Source: Przewalskia tangutica (taxonomy: Eukaryota; Streptophyta; Magnoliopsida; Solanales; Solanaceae). From it: DNA of 64,000 nucleotides. A program made the position numbers and the translations under genes. Location: positions 82,541,093 to 82,605,092 of the forward strand of contig CM056724.1 in NCBI GenBank assembly GCA_029844215.1. Direction: 5' to 3'. Shown here in pieces: positions 12,301 through 21,679 of this stretch; the first letter of the stretch is position 1, and each line of letters opens with the position of its first letter. The notes below the pieces were generated by a model that was not told the origin of the DNA, ran no database searches, and saw nothing but the letters and a program-made list of their open reading frames with translations.

Positions 12301-15300
12301 TTGGATTTGGATTTGGATTTGGTCAAATGATTTGATTGATAATCTTTTTGGACCAAAGAGGCTGCAGATCTTTCGGCACCGCGGTGCCGATGCGGAAATT
12401 TTAATTCCGAAGTTAAATTAGTGATTCCATGCTTTATTCCTTTTCCCACCATATTTGTGAAGGGTTGCAAACCTTCTGAAACAGTACTTCCATGGCTATA
12501 AATTCATTTGATTCCTCAGAATCTTACTCACTAATATTTTGAACAAAAAAGCTTCTTCTTCTTCTGCACGAATAAATTTTGTGTGATATACTACTGTTGA
12601 GTGGTTCGGCCCTATCTGAATTTGGAGTACTACTATTCTGGTAAGATAATCGTTCTACTCTGGAAGACGATATTCCATCAACCTCGAGTACTGTGAGGGG
12701 AATAATTTTCTTAAGGACACACTTTGAACTAAGTGGGCTCGATTATATTCTGGAAAATATTTTTTCCAACACTGATCTGTTCATTTTCAGTTATTATTGT
12801 TTACTGGTTTTTTTGCAATACATATTGTTAACAATCTTAAGGAAATTATATTTATTTTTTATTTTTAATATGTATTCTGGTTTGGAGACTAAAACCTGTA
12901 TGGTTTTCTACTCCGTATGAAATTCCATATTCTAACTTGAAGACTTAAAAACTTCGTTGAAATATTAAAGTTCATACTTGTACAACGATTTGGAGAACAT
13001 AAAAACTTCATCGTTCTGTTTAAGGAGATTAAACTTGTGTAGTTTTCTACTCCATATGAATATTAGTATTCTGACTTGAAGATATAAAAACTTCGTTGGA
13101 ATACTAAAGTTTCATAATTATACTGCGATTTGAAGAAATAAAATCTCCATCGTTTAAGTTTCATAATTCAACTGCGATTTGAAGAAATAAAATCTTCATC
13201 GTTGAAGTCTGTGAATTAATTGTTATTCTGGTTTTATTAACTAAAACAGTTTGTCGATTTGACAGTGACAAACAATGGCAATTGAGACTGGAACTACCTC
13301 TGCAAATATCGCACCAATGCATTCTACAACCTGCATCGCAGCATCACCTACCGAGAAACCTGCGAAGTTCATCGGTGCCAACTTTAAAGGATGGCAACAA
13401 AGAATGTTCTTTTGGCTTACCACTCTTGATTTGCAAAAGTTCACCAGTGAGGACCCTCCCGTGCCTACCACCGACATGCCTGACAACCAACAAACAGTTC
13501 ATGATTACTGAGGCTTGGAAACAGGCTGATTTTTTGTGCAAAGGCTACATTTTAAGTGCCTTAGAAGATGACTTGTACAACGTCTACAGCAAAGAGAGAC
13601 TTCAAAGAACTATGAAATGCACTTGAAAAGAAGTACAAGCATGTAAGATACTTGCTTGAAGAAGTTTGTGGTTGCCAAATTCCTAGACTACAAAATGGTG
13701 GATGGAAACCGTTGAACCCAAGTTCAAGAGTTCAACTTATCTTCCATGACCTTATTGTTGAAGGTATGGTAGTGAATGAAGCGTTCAGCCGTCGCAATGA
13801 TTGAGAAGTCACGCCTCATGAAAAGATTTCAAGAATTATCGTAAGCACAAAAGAAAGGAAATGAAGTTGGAGGATCTTGTGATTCGTCTCAAGATCGAGG
13901 AAGATAACAAAACCGCTGAGAAGAGGTACCGTAAGAGTTCACCAATTGAAGGGGCAAGCACCGAAAAAGAACAAGAAAAGAAAGAGGCCTTCTGGAAAGG
14001 AGAAGGACTCTAACAAGAAAAAGTTCAAGGAAAACTGCTATAATTGTGGGAAAGCTGGCCACAAAAGTCCAGATTGTCGTCTCCCGAAAAAGGACAAGGG
14101 AAAAGGACAAGCCAATATGGTGGAAATGAATGATGATATGAATAATCTGTGTGCAATGCTATCAGAGTGCAATTTGGTTGGAAACCCAAAGGAGTGGTGG
14201 CTTGATTCTGGTGTCACTCGACATGTTTGCGTTGCAAAAGAAGCATTTGCAACATATGCTCCCGCTGGACCCGAAGAGGTACTGTTTATGGAAAATACTG
14301 CAACAGCCAAGGTTGAAGGATATAGGAAGATACTTCTGAAGATGACTTCCGGCAAGGTCCTGACTCTCAACAATGTTCTGCACGTTCCAACAATTCGGAA
14401 GAATTTAGTTTCAGCCGGACTACTCGTCAAAAATGGGTTTAAGTGCGTGTTGGTTAGTGAGAAAATTGTAATAAGTAAGAATGATATGTTCATATGAAAG
14501 GGCTACCTCACCGAGGGCCTTTTCAAACTCAATGTAATGGTTGTTTCCAGTATTAATAAGAATTCAGCTTCGTTTTACTTATTGGAGTCAAATGATTTAT
14601 GGCATGTTCGTTTAGGACATGTTAATTACAAAACCTTGCGAAAATTGATTAATTTAGAAGTATTGCCTAAATTCGAGTGTAACAAATCAAAATGTGAAAT
14701 CTGTGTTGAATCTAAGTTTGTTAAACATCCATATAAGTCTATTGATAGGAATTCAAATCCTTTAGACTTAATTCACACAAATATATGTGATATGAAGTCA
14801 ATACCATCTCGCGGTGGAAAAAAGTATTTTATAACTTTTATTGACGATTGCACTCGATATTGTTATGTGTATTTGCTTAATAGTAAGGATGAAGCAATCG
14901 ATGCATTTAAGCAATACAAGAACGAAGTGGAAAATCAATTGAACAAAAAGATAAAAATGATTAGAAGTGACAGGGGTGGAGAGTACGAATCTCCTTTTGC
15001 AGAGATATGTTTAGAATATAGAATTATTCATCAAACTACTGCCCCTTACACACCACAATCAAATGAAATTGCGGAAAGGAAAAACCGAACATTAAAGGAA
15101 ATAATGAATGCTCTATTAATAAGTTCCGGTTTACCGCAGAGCTTGTGGGGAAGCTATCCTTACAACTAACTGAATACTCAACAGAGTGCCCCACAGCAAA
15201 ACACAATCTATTCCATATGAACTATGGAAAGGAAGAAAACCCAACTTGAAATATTTCAAAGTGTGGGGGTGTTTAGCAAAGGTCCAAGTTCCTTTTTTCA

Positions 15301-18300
15301 AAAGGGTAAAAATCGGACCAAAAACTGTGGATTGTATTTTTATTGTCTATGCTACAAACAGCAAAACTTGTCGATTTTTGGTTCACAAATCGGACAATCC
15401 CGAAATTCATGTTAATACGGTAATTGAATCAGATAATGCTGAATTCTTTGAAAACATCTATCCGTATAAAACTGAATGTGAGTCGTCAAGTAAAAGATCT
15501 AAACGACCGCGGGAAGAACCAAAGGAAAGTACACCAAGCAAAGAGGATCCAAGACGTAGCAAACGTCAAAAGACATCTACTTCCTTTGGACCAGATTTTG
15601 TGACATTCTTGCTTGAAAATGAACCTCAAACATTTAAAGCAGCAATGCCATCTTTTGATTCATCATTTTGGAAAGAAGCTGTCAATAGTGAGATTGAATC
15701 AATCTTGAACAACCATACATGGGAATTGGTTGATCTTCCTCCTGGAAATAAACCTTTAGGATCAAAGTGAATTTTTAAAAGGAAAATGAAAGTTGATGGC
15801 ACTATTGACAAATATAAGGCAAGACTTGTGGTCAAAGGTTATAGACAAAAGGAAAGTCTTGATTACTTTGACACATATTTCACGCAGAATGTTAATAACA
15901 TCTATTCGTGTTAGTGACATCAAGCGTCAGATATGGTCTTGAAATCCATCAAATGGATGTCAAGACAACTTTCTTAAATGGAGAATTGGAAGAAGAAATT
16001 TACATGGAACAACCTGAGGGTTTTGTGGTTCCTAGTAAATAGAGGAAAAGTGTGCAGACTTGTTAAGTCACTTTATGGACTTAAACAAGCACCCAAACAA
16101 TGACATGCGAAATTTGATCAAACAATGTTAGCAAATGGATTTAAGATTAATGAGTGTGACAAATGTGTTTACATTAAAAATACTCCAAATCATGAAGTCA
16201 TTGTTTGTTTATATGTTGATGACATGTTAATAATGAGTAGAGATATTGCCGATGTAAATGCTACGAAGTGTATGCTCGATAGCAATTTGATATGAAAGAC
16301 TTAGGAGTTGCTGATTTGATCTAATTCCTATCCATAAAACTCCACAAGGTCTAGCATTATCATAGTCACATTATATTGAAAAGGTACTTGACAAGTTCAA
16401 GTATTTAAATTTCAATGTTGCAAAGACTCCAATTGATGTAAATTTTGCACTTCAAAAGAATGAAGGTGAAAGTGACTCACAATTGGATTATGCAGGAGTT
16501 TTGGGAAGTTTGATGTATATTATGAATTATACACGACCAGATATAGCATGCGCTATAAGCAAGCTGAGTCGATTCACGAGTAATCCCAATCAAACTCATT
16601 GGATGACAATGAAACAAGTCTTGGGGTATTTAAAACACACCCAAAACTATGATTTGCATTATAATAAATATCCCGTAGTACTTGAGGGATATAGTGATGC
16701 AAACTGGATCACCGGATCATCTGAAGTTAAATCCCTTAGTGGATATGTTTTCACCGTTGGTGGAGGAGCAGTGTCTTAGAAATCATCAAAACAGACATGC
16801 ATCGCCCGCTCTACAATGAAATCTGAATTTATAGCTTTAGACAAAGCCGGTGAAGAAGTTGAATGGCTCCGGAATTTCTTAGAAGATATTCCATTCTGCC
16901 ACAAACCTTTGGCTCCTATATGTATACATTTTGACAGTCAAGCAGCAATAGGTAGGGCAGGGAGCGTAATGTATAACGAAAATTTTTGTCACATACGACG
17001 GAGACATAATACCGTTAGAAAACTCCTCTCTAGTGGAGTTATCACGATTGACTATGTAAGGTCAAGAGATAACGTGGCAGATCCGCTTACAAAAGGCTTA
17101 TCTAGAGAGGGAGTTAATAGATCATCAATGGGAATGGGGTTAAGGCCGAGGACAAGTCATCATGGCGATAACTCTACCTAGCAGACTGGAGATCCCAAGA
17201 GCTAGGTTCAAGGAGATCAAACAAAGTCATGATCGACGCTCAACATTATCAAATAACTCAACCCATTCTGATGAAGATAATGTTCGTAAATAAGGATAAA
17301 ACTTTACGGCTTGTTAATGAGTTAATAAAGCATTAAGGTTTTTAATGATTTTCTAACCGCAACAGATGACCGCATAACGTGGCTATAGGACCACATGTTT
17401 AGAAATCACCTATGCGAGTGTTAAGTGTAAGCCGCTTTGAAGGGAATGACGGTGAAGCGGTCATTCTCTACGCACTCACGAAACCAGCGTGTTCACGGTC
17501 GTTAACACAACCGTGAGAACCATAAACGGTTGAGGGTTGATTGTGTGACTTATGTTGTCTAGGTATACAACAAAGTTCGACGGTTCAAAGATATCAAATC
17601 TACCGATTGATCGAGTATATCCGATATAAGTTCACTACGGAAAGTTCAAACGGAAACCTACTTATCCAGATACAGTCAATTCTCGCTTGTATATCACACT
17701 TGTCCGCGCATTCTTTTATATTATGGCCATTCTCCATTCATGTGGGGGATTGTTGGGTTTTGATATTGGTGAATGAAAAATGATGAAGGGAATGTAAAAG
17801 GTCCCTTGTCCCACATCGGAAAAAGAGATGAAAAGAGAAGTGTATATATTACATTACACCTTCTATAGTCACTAAAAGGGTTGGGGGAGCAAGGACCCCT
17901 CGCGCCGTCGTCGTCGCTCGGCTCGGCTCGGCTCGGCTCGGATCGGATCGGATCGGATTTGGATCGGATTTGGTCAAATGATCTGATTGATTGATAATTT
18001 TTTTTGGATCAAATTTTCTTTAATTTTAATTAATTAATTAATTAAAAGAAAATCATGCAGGCTGCAGATCTTTCGGTACCGTGGTGCCGATGCGGAAATT
18101 CCAATTCCGAAGTTAAATTAGTGATTCTCTGCTTTATTGCAAACCTTCTGAAACAGTACTTCCATGACTATAAATTCATTTGATTCCTCAGAATCTTACT
18201 CACTAATTTTCTGAACAAAAAAGCTTCTTCTTCTTCTGCACGAATAAATTTTGTGTGATATACTACTGTTGAGTAGTTCGCCGCTACCTGAATTTGGAGT

Positions 18301-19171
18301 ACTACTATTCTGGTAAGATAATCGTTCTATCCTGAGAGGCGATATTCCATCTACCTCGAGTACTGTGAGGGGAATAATTTCCTTAAAGACACACTTTGAA
18401 CTAAGTGGCTCGATTATATTTTGAAAAATATTTTTTCCAACACTGATCTATTCATTTTCAGTTATTATTGTTTACTGGTTTTTTTGCAATACAGATTGTT
18501 AACACTTATGTCTCACCATAAGCAAGTGCTTAGCTCAATAAACAATAACTATATATGTCTCAGTCCCAAACAAATTGCGGTCGACTATATGAATCTCCAC
18601 TGCTTCATTTAAGCTCAACTCATGTCATCGTCATAAATGCGCACTCAGCTCAATAAACAACAACAACAAGTACGCCTTAGTCGACTATATGATATGAATC
18701 GCTTCATTTAAGCTCAACTCATGTGATCGTCATAAACGAATGCTTAACTAAAGAAACAACAACAACAATACGCTACTGTCCCAAAGAAGTTGGGGTTGTC
18801 TATATGAATCTCACTGCTTCATTTAAGCTCAACTCATGTCATCACCATAAAAGACGCTCAATCTAACGGATTAAACTTTTAGATGAGATTATCACGTACC
18901 TTAGTAAGAGCCTGTCTCGAAATGTATGACGATGAACTCTGTTCCAACGAAGAGACTGAGTGAGGAGCCAGTAAAACCCGAACCATAGTTCAGCTCCAAG
19001 CATTCCAAGCCAACCATATCTACCATTTTCACCTGGTTCTGGTATATTACATAGTCTATATATCCAGATAAAAATAATCCCACAAAACATAGAACTTGCA
19101 AATAGTCTATATAATATCCTCCCCTTTGCCTTCTTGGTCTCAAATAAAGGCTCATACTTCAACTTGTCCAT
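9016..19171 (-). CDS. CslE: Cellulose synthase-like protein E (CslE), exons 1-7, 3' end missing
   Basis: A family-2 glycosyltransferase of the plant cellulose synthase superfamily, expected in Golgi or ER membranes; the substrate of the E clade is not settled. Exons on the minus strand: 19171-18900, 11815-11503, 10680-10540, 10262-10131, 10025-9816, 9722-9498, 9363-9016. All have GT..AG borders and join in phase to 547 codons. Motifs in order: two N-terminal membrane helices; YLSDDAGS (first Asp); VDCDMYSNN (DxD); GCPVEDV (the usual TED with V for T); and QHKRW (QxxRW). CslE proteins are usually about 730 residues, so the last exon with the C-terminal helices is missing. Segments such as [15 protein letters not shown] and [10 protein letters not shown] fit CslE better than CslG or CslM. 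Intron 1 is ~7 kb because of a copia insertion. Whether the gene works cannot be told from this window. Confidence 0.88.
9498..9722 (-). CDS. CslE: CslE exon 6
   Basis: 75 codons, phase 0, acceptor TTAAG and donor GAG|GTAAGT. It contains [18 protein letters not shown], conserved in the superfamily, and a Lys/Glu-rich stretch of variable family sequence. Confidence 0.85.
9816..10025 (-). CDS. CslE: CslE exon 5 (DxD motif)
   Basis: 70 codons, phase 0, acceptor TTTCAG and donor GAG|GTCAGT. It contains [13 protein letters not shown], the DxD motif that binds the nucleotide sugar through a metal ion, and VQFPQTFEN. Confidence 0.88.
10131..10262 (-). CDS. CslE: CslE exon 4
   Basis: 44 codons, phase 0, acceptor CTAG and donor TTG|GTAAGT. 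It includes [20 protein letters not shown] followed by AGAMNAL, a strongly conserved stretch of the cellulose synthase superfamily just before the DxD motif. Confidence 0.88.
10355..10475 (-). repeat. Possible short interspersed element in CslE intron 3
   Basis: The stretch containing AGCGGACCCACC and CAATTGAATCCCCTTC resembles a dispersed repeat that I associate with introns and flanks in asterid genomes. I see no clear ends or target duplication, so the class is uncertain. Confidence 0.3.
10540..10680 (-). CDS. CslE: CslE exon 3
   Basis: 47 codons, phase 0 at both ends, acceptor TGCAG and donor CAG|GTATAA. It codes the [17 protein letters not shown] helix region and the FSKWDS segment found in CslE proteins. 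Confidence 0.85.
10923..11040. mobile_element. Fold-back MITE in CslE intron 2
   Basis: 118 bp with terminal inverted repeats: CTATGTTGCTCGGACTCT at 10923-10940 and the reverse complement of its variant at 11023-11040 (CTATTTTGCTCGGACTCT, one mismatch). The interior also folds (CGGAACCTCC against AAGATCCGACAC). This is the pattern of a well-known class of small non-autonomous DNA elements of eudicots. No clear target duplication. Confidence 0.75.
11267..11501. mobile_element. Stowaway-like MITE abutting the CslE exon 2 splice donor
   Basis: Right end AATTGAAACAGAGGGAGTA (11483-11501) is the classic CTCCCTC-type Stowaway terminus with its TA target. The left end TACCATCCTCCATGA (11267-11281) is a decayed inverted copy. 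Inside are the usual short motifs of this family, for example AGGACACGTAGTTTAACAAAG. On the gene strand the element starts two bases inside intron 2, so its TA overlaps the T of the GT donor. Confidence 0.7.
11503..11815 (-). CDS. CslE: CslE exon 2 (start of the catalytic domain)
   Basis: 313 bases. It carries the family segment [12 protein letters not shown] and the first catalytic Asp in [10 protein letters not shown], then [15 protein letters not shown]. The acceptor AG is at 11817-11816. The donor at 11502-11501 lies in the terminus of a MITE (see the finding at 11267-11503). Confidence 0.9.
12043..12122 (+). repeat. SINE/LINE-tail-like repeat unit, left part (split by the copia element)
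   Basis: CAACAACAATAACTACGTCTTAG, then the AGTT..CTATATGAATCCTC..GCTTC..AGCTCAACT sequence. The same unit recurs three more times at 18531-18870. This first unit is interrupted after CTTAT and resumes at 18505. Confidence 0.7.
12123..12833 (+). repeat. 5' LTR of copia element D
   Basis: TGTTGGGTTTTGATATTGGT to TGTTAACA, 711 bp. It contains an 18-bp perfect palindrome, TCGGCACCGCGGTGCCGA, at 12373-12390. It lacks a ~45 bp A/T-rich insert present in the 3' copy, and its CTCGG/ATTTGG microsatellite differs from that copy. Confidence 0.9.
12834..13274 (+). repeat. Copia element D leader with internal tandem repeats
   Basis: No 3'-tRNA-type primer site is visible after the LTR. The leader is built from diverged repeats. 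A ~140 bp unit (GTTTTCTACTCC..TATTCT..CTTGAAGA..TAAAAACTTCGTTG) occurs twice (about 12866-13020 and 13021-13110). A ~46 bp unit (AAGTTTCATAATT..CTGCGATTTGAAG, then AAATAAAATCTYCATCGTT) occurs twice between 13107 and 13206. Confidence 0.65.
13275..13626 (+). pseudogene. Copia gag, N-terminal part (frameshifted)
   Basis: From ATG 13275 the frame gives a copia Gag start, with [20 protein letters not shown] at about residues 28-47 and [15 protein letters not shown] after it. It stops at 13511; the reading continues in another frame to 13626 ([20 protein letters not shown]). Downstream, 13627-13945 holds further gag remnants without an open frame. Confidence 0.75.
13946..14497 (+). pseudogene. Copia Gag zinc knuckle and aspartic protease
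   Basis: The CCHC knuckle [14 protein letters not shown] (about residues 31-44) binds RNA. It is followed by the copia protease, whose active site reads [11 protein letters not shown] (usually DSGAT), and by [17 protein letters not shown], which is conserved in copia proteases. It ends at an in-frame stop at 14495-14497, before the integrase frame (same frame). Confidence 0.82.
14537..15770 (+). pseudogene. Copia integrase (frameshifted)
   Basis: 14537-15169 gives the GAG-pre-integrase and zinc-finger region ([22 protein letters not shown]) and the integrase core with D, D, E in THTN-type [16 protein letters not shown] and [18 protein letters not shown] break at about 15155-15185 (frameshift plus a TGA) shifts the rest to 15186-15770 ([20 protein letters not shown], then the variable Lys/Arg/Ser-rich linker [20 protein letters not shown]). 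Confidence 0.82.
15771..16482 (+). pseudogene. Copia reverse transcriptase remnant
   Basis: No long frame survives, but pieces in several frames are clear: [18 protein letters not shown] after 15787, IHQMDVKT near 15948, then [17 protein letters not shown] and the catalytic YVDDM at 16212-16226. At least three frameshifts and several stops. Confidence 0.75.
16483..17181 (+). pseudogene. Copia RNase H
   Basis: One frame with a single TAG near 16777. First half: [20 protein letters not shown], then [20 protein letters not shown] (RNase H Asp). Second half: [31 protein letters not shown] and [14 protein letters not shown], the usual C-terminus of copia Pol. Confidence 0.82.
17182..17750 (+). 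other. Copia element D 3' untranslated region and polypurine tract
   Basis: Non-coding sequence between RNase H and the 3' LTR. It contains a near-palindromic stretch with repeated CCGTGAG/CGGTGAAGCGG motifs (17430-17530). It ends in the purine run TGTGGGGGAT (17741-17750) next to the LTR, the likely plus-strand primer. Confidence 0.6.
17751..18504 (+). repeat. 3' LTR of copia element D
   Basis: Matches 12123-12833. It has a longer CTCGG/ATCGG microsatellite (about 17915-17965) and a ~45 bp TTAATTAA-rich insert (18008-18055). The palindrome has decayed to TCGGTACCGTGGTGCCGA at 18073-18090. It ends TGTTAACA, then the target duplication CTTAT. Confidence 0.9.
18505..18870 (+). repeat. Tandem array of SINE/LINE-tail-like units in CslE intron 1
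   Basis: Rest of unit 1 (18505-18530), then units 2 (18531-18648), 3 (18649-18747) and 4 (18748-18870). Each has an A-rich AACAACAACAA start, TACG..TTAGTCCCAAA..GTTG..CTATATGAATC, GCTTCATTTAAGCTCAACTC, and ATGTCATCGTCATAAA. Single copies of this kind of sequence are common dispersed repeats in Solanaceae-type genomes; a head-to-tail array is less usual. Confidence 0.7.
18900..19171 (-). CDS. CslE: CslE exon 1 (start codon, N-terminal membrane helices)
   Basis: ATG at 19171 is followed by 90 codons plus two bases. The hydrophobic stretches [17 protein letters not shown] and [17 protein letters not shown] are the two N-terminal transmembrane helices. The donor AAG|GTACGT at 18899 leaves phase 2; the two left-over bases AG join the first G of exon 2 to make an Arg codon. 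Confidence 0.88.
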
Positions 19172-19217
19172 ATCTATACACTTTTGAGTCTCTCTTTGAG
19201 GATTATCTTCCTCTCTC

Positions 19218-19225
19218 TATATATA
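19218..19225 (-). promoter_or_regulatory. Probable TATA box of CslE
   Basis: TATATATA on the minus strand, about 50 bp before the start codon at 19171, within a pyrimidine/AG-rich leader (GAGAGAGGAAGATAATCC). This would imply a short 5' UTR. It is placed by position only. Confidence 0.45.
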
Positions 19226-19370
19226 ATAGTACTAGTTGTCATATTTTTTCCTTCTGTAAACATATTTTTACATAAACAAATAGAATTCTTGCGTTTGTGG
19301 TGACGTTTTAGTGATTTTGAAATAATTCAACTATGGTAAATTATTAAGTATAGCCTACGAAAAATAGTCA

Positions 19371-19672
19371 GGTTGGCCAAAATTTCTTAAAATAAAACAA
19401 AAGCACAAATATTTATTTTAGAGATTTAAGATGTTTGACAAGTTTTTGAATATTAAAAAAAAAAGTTGTTTTTTAAAAGCGGAAAAAATAACTTTTCGAG
19501 AAAACACTTCTAAAATCTTGATCAAGCCAAAATTATTATCTATTGATAAAAATATTTTTAAATTGATTAGCCAGCCACGAATATTTACTCTCCAATTTTC
19601 AAAAAATACATCTGACAATTTTATTTTAAAATAAGTAAAATTTAAAAGCTGATTTTAGCTTGGCCAAACAGG
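19371..19672. mobile_element. MITE-like element upstream of CslE
   Basis: Imperfect inverted termini: GGTTGGCCAAAATTTC at the left and the reverse complement of AGCTTGGCCAAACAGG at the right. The A/T-rich interior has no coding potential. GTTTGGCCAAGCT termini are typical of a non-autonomous DNA element family in eudicots. Confidence 0.5.
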
Positions 19673-19721
19673 TTGTTCTAGGAATAAAGCAGGATTCCAA
19701 TTTTTTAATGATAACCACCGG

Positions 19722-20030
19722 GGCTCGTTTGGTACGTCGTACTGGACTGTATTAATTTCATTGGACTAGATTATACTGTATTAGATTGGACTATATTAAT
19801 ATATAATGGACGGAATTAGAGTATTAATATATAATGAATTGTATTTTTATTTTTTTATTTATTTTTAGTACAGTTCAGGGGATACCATCTATTAGATGAG
19901 TCTCAAAAATGGCAGTTAGACTGTACTATTTCTAAAAATTATACGGTTCAGTGCGGATGAAAACGCTCACCTAACGCTGTATTATTTTTTTATCAAATAC
20001 AGTCCAACTTAATACAACGTAACAAACGTG
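19722..20030. mobile_element. MITE-like element, hAT-like ends
   Basis: Left end GGCTCGTTTGGTACGTCGTA, with TGGACTGTATTAA after it. The right end is its inverted counterpart (reverse complement CACGTTTGTTACGTTGTATT). About 310 bp, non-coding, with internal TGGACTGTATTA repeats. No clear 8-bp duplication is visible. Confidence 0.55.
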
Positions 20031-20263
20031 TTCTAGTTGCTCGAGAAGTTTCAAGAAAAAATAAAAGAAATAGAGCAACTTGAAATTAAATAATATTTAA
20101 CTAGATCAGTCTGTCTTGTGGGGGTCTTCATGTGACTACGACTATTTTGTCGTGGATAATTAACAAATGCGTCAGATTTACAAAAGTAGTACTCTGGTAA
20201 AAAATAAGTGGTAGTAGTATTTTTACTTTTTTTTATTTTCATCCAAAGTAGGTGGGTTTTACG

Positions 20264-20510
20264 TACTTCCTCTCGGTATTTTTACTTCACATTTTTCTTG
20301 ATGATAATTGATTTAATTAATTTTTAAAACTAAATTTAATTTAATTATTTTAAATTTAGATATTCAAAAACTATACAAAAAAATATTATAAATTACAATT
20401 CTTCTGATATTAATATGATGAAAAAATACATATTAAAATATTGATCAAAGTCCATGAAATTTAGCTCTCGAGAATCAAAATATGACAAGTAAAAGTGAAC
20501 GCAAGGCGTA
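20264..20510. mobile_element. Stowaway-like MITE
   Basis: Inverted termini: TACTTCCTCTCGGTATTTTT (20264-) with ACTTCACAT after it, and the reverse complement of ATGACAAGTAAAAGTGAACG (20482-) with CAAGGCGTA. Flanked by TA. A/T-rich interior of about 250 bp, as is usual for this class. Confidence 0.6.
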
Positions 20511-21679
20511 ATTAAGAAGGTATGAATTTTTTTTTTTCAAATCTACCTCGATCTAGATAAGTGAAATTTTATGTAACTAAGAAACTATGGTAAATAGACA
20601 TTATTTAATTAAGAGTAACAATAACAACATACCCAGTGTAATCCCACAAAGTGGGGTTTGGGGAGGGTATGATGTACGCTGATCTTCCTCAACATTTATG
20701 GGTATAGAGGTTATTTCCGATAGACCATCGACTCAAAAGAAAGCAGTATATGCATGATTACAAGAAAAATAAGGCAACAAAATATTTGGATATAAAGCAA
20801 ATGAAGCAACACATGGTAATACACACATAAAGAGTAAGGATTTACGCGATACCTAAACAATACGACTAAGAAAAGAATAATAAGAGGCTAACCCCTACTT
20901 ATCCCACACATTGTGACAAAAACTCAACTACTCACGAACCTTCTACCCTAATTCTCGACCTCCAAATCTTCCTATATAAGGTCATGTCCTCAGTCAGCTG
21001 GAGTTATGCCATGTCATTTCTAATCACTTCCCCCTAGTTCTTCTTCGACCTACCTCTACCCCTCCTAATTTCTGTTATCGTCAATCTCTCACACCTCATG
21101 ACTGACACATTCTTACACCTCCTCTTCACATGTTTGAATCATCACAACCTCGCTTCCCTCATCTTATCCTTCACGGAGGCCACTCCGACCTTGTCATGTA
21201 TAACTTCATTCCTCATCATATCTCTCATAGTATGACCACACATCCATCTCAACATCCTCATCTTCGCTACCTTCATCGAACATGTACGTTCTTGACTGCC
21301 AACATTCTGCCTCATATAATAATGTTGGTCTAACCACCACTCTGTAGAACTTACCTTTTATCCTTAGTGACACTTCTTATCGCAAAGCACCCAGAGGCGA
21401 ACCTCTATTTTATCCATCTTGCTCCAATACGGTGTGCGACATCATCATCAATCTCTCTGTCTTCTTGGATTATAGATCCAATATACTTGAAGTTTTCTTT
21501 TTTAGTTACAACTTGTGTCTCGATCTTTACTTCCACGTCTGTCTCCTGCCGCACGTCACTCAACTTGCACTCCATGTACTCCATCTTCGTCCTACTTAAC
21601 CTAAAATCTTTACTCTAAGGTTGTCCTCCAAACTTCCAGCCTATCAATTACTCCACCGTATGTCTTCTCAATCAGCACT

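Larger units (their letters stand above)
12123..18504 (+). mobile_element. Ty1/copia LTR retrotransposon (element D) in CslE intron 1
   Basis: LTRs at 12123-12833 and 17751-18504 enclose gag, protease, integrase, RT and RNase H in copia order. A perfect 5-bp target duplication CTTAT lies at 12118-12122 and 18505-18509. All coding parts carry frameshifts or stops, so it is dead. It is in the antisense direction relative to CslE and accounts for about 6.4 kb of the 7.1 kb intron. The protein segments resemble the Tnt1/Tork group; the lineage assignment is tentative. Confidence 0.92.
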
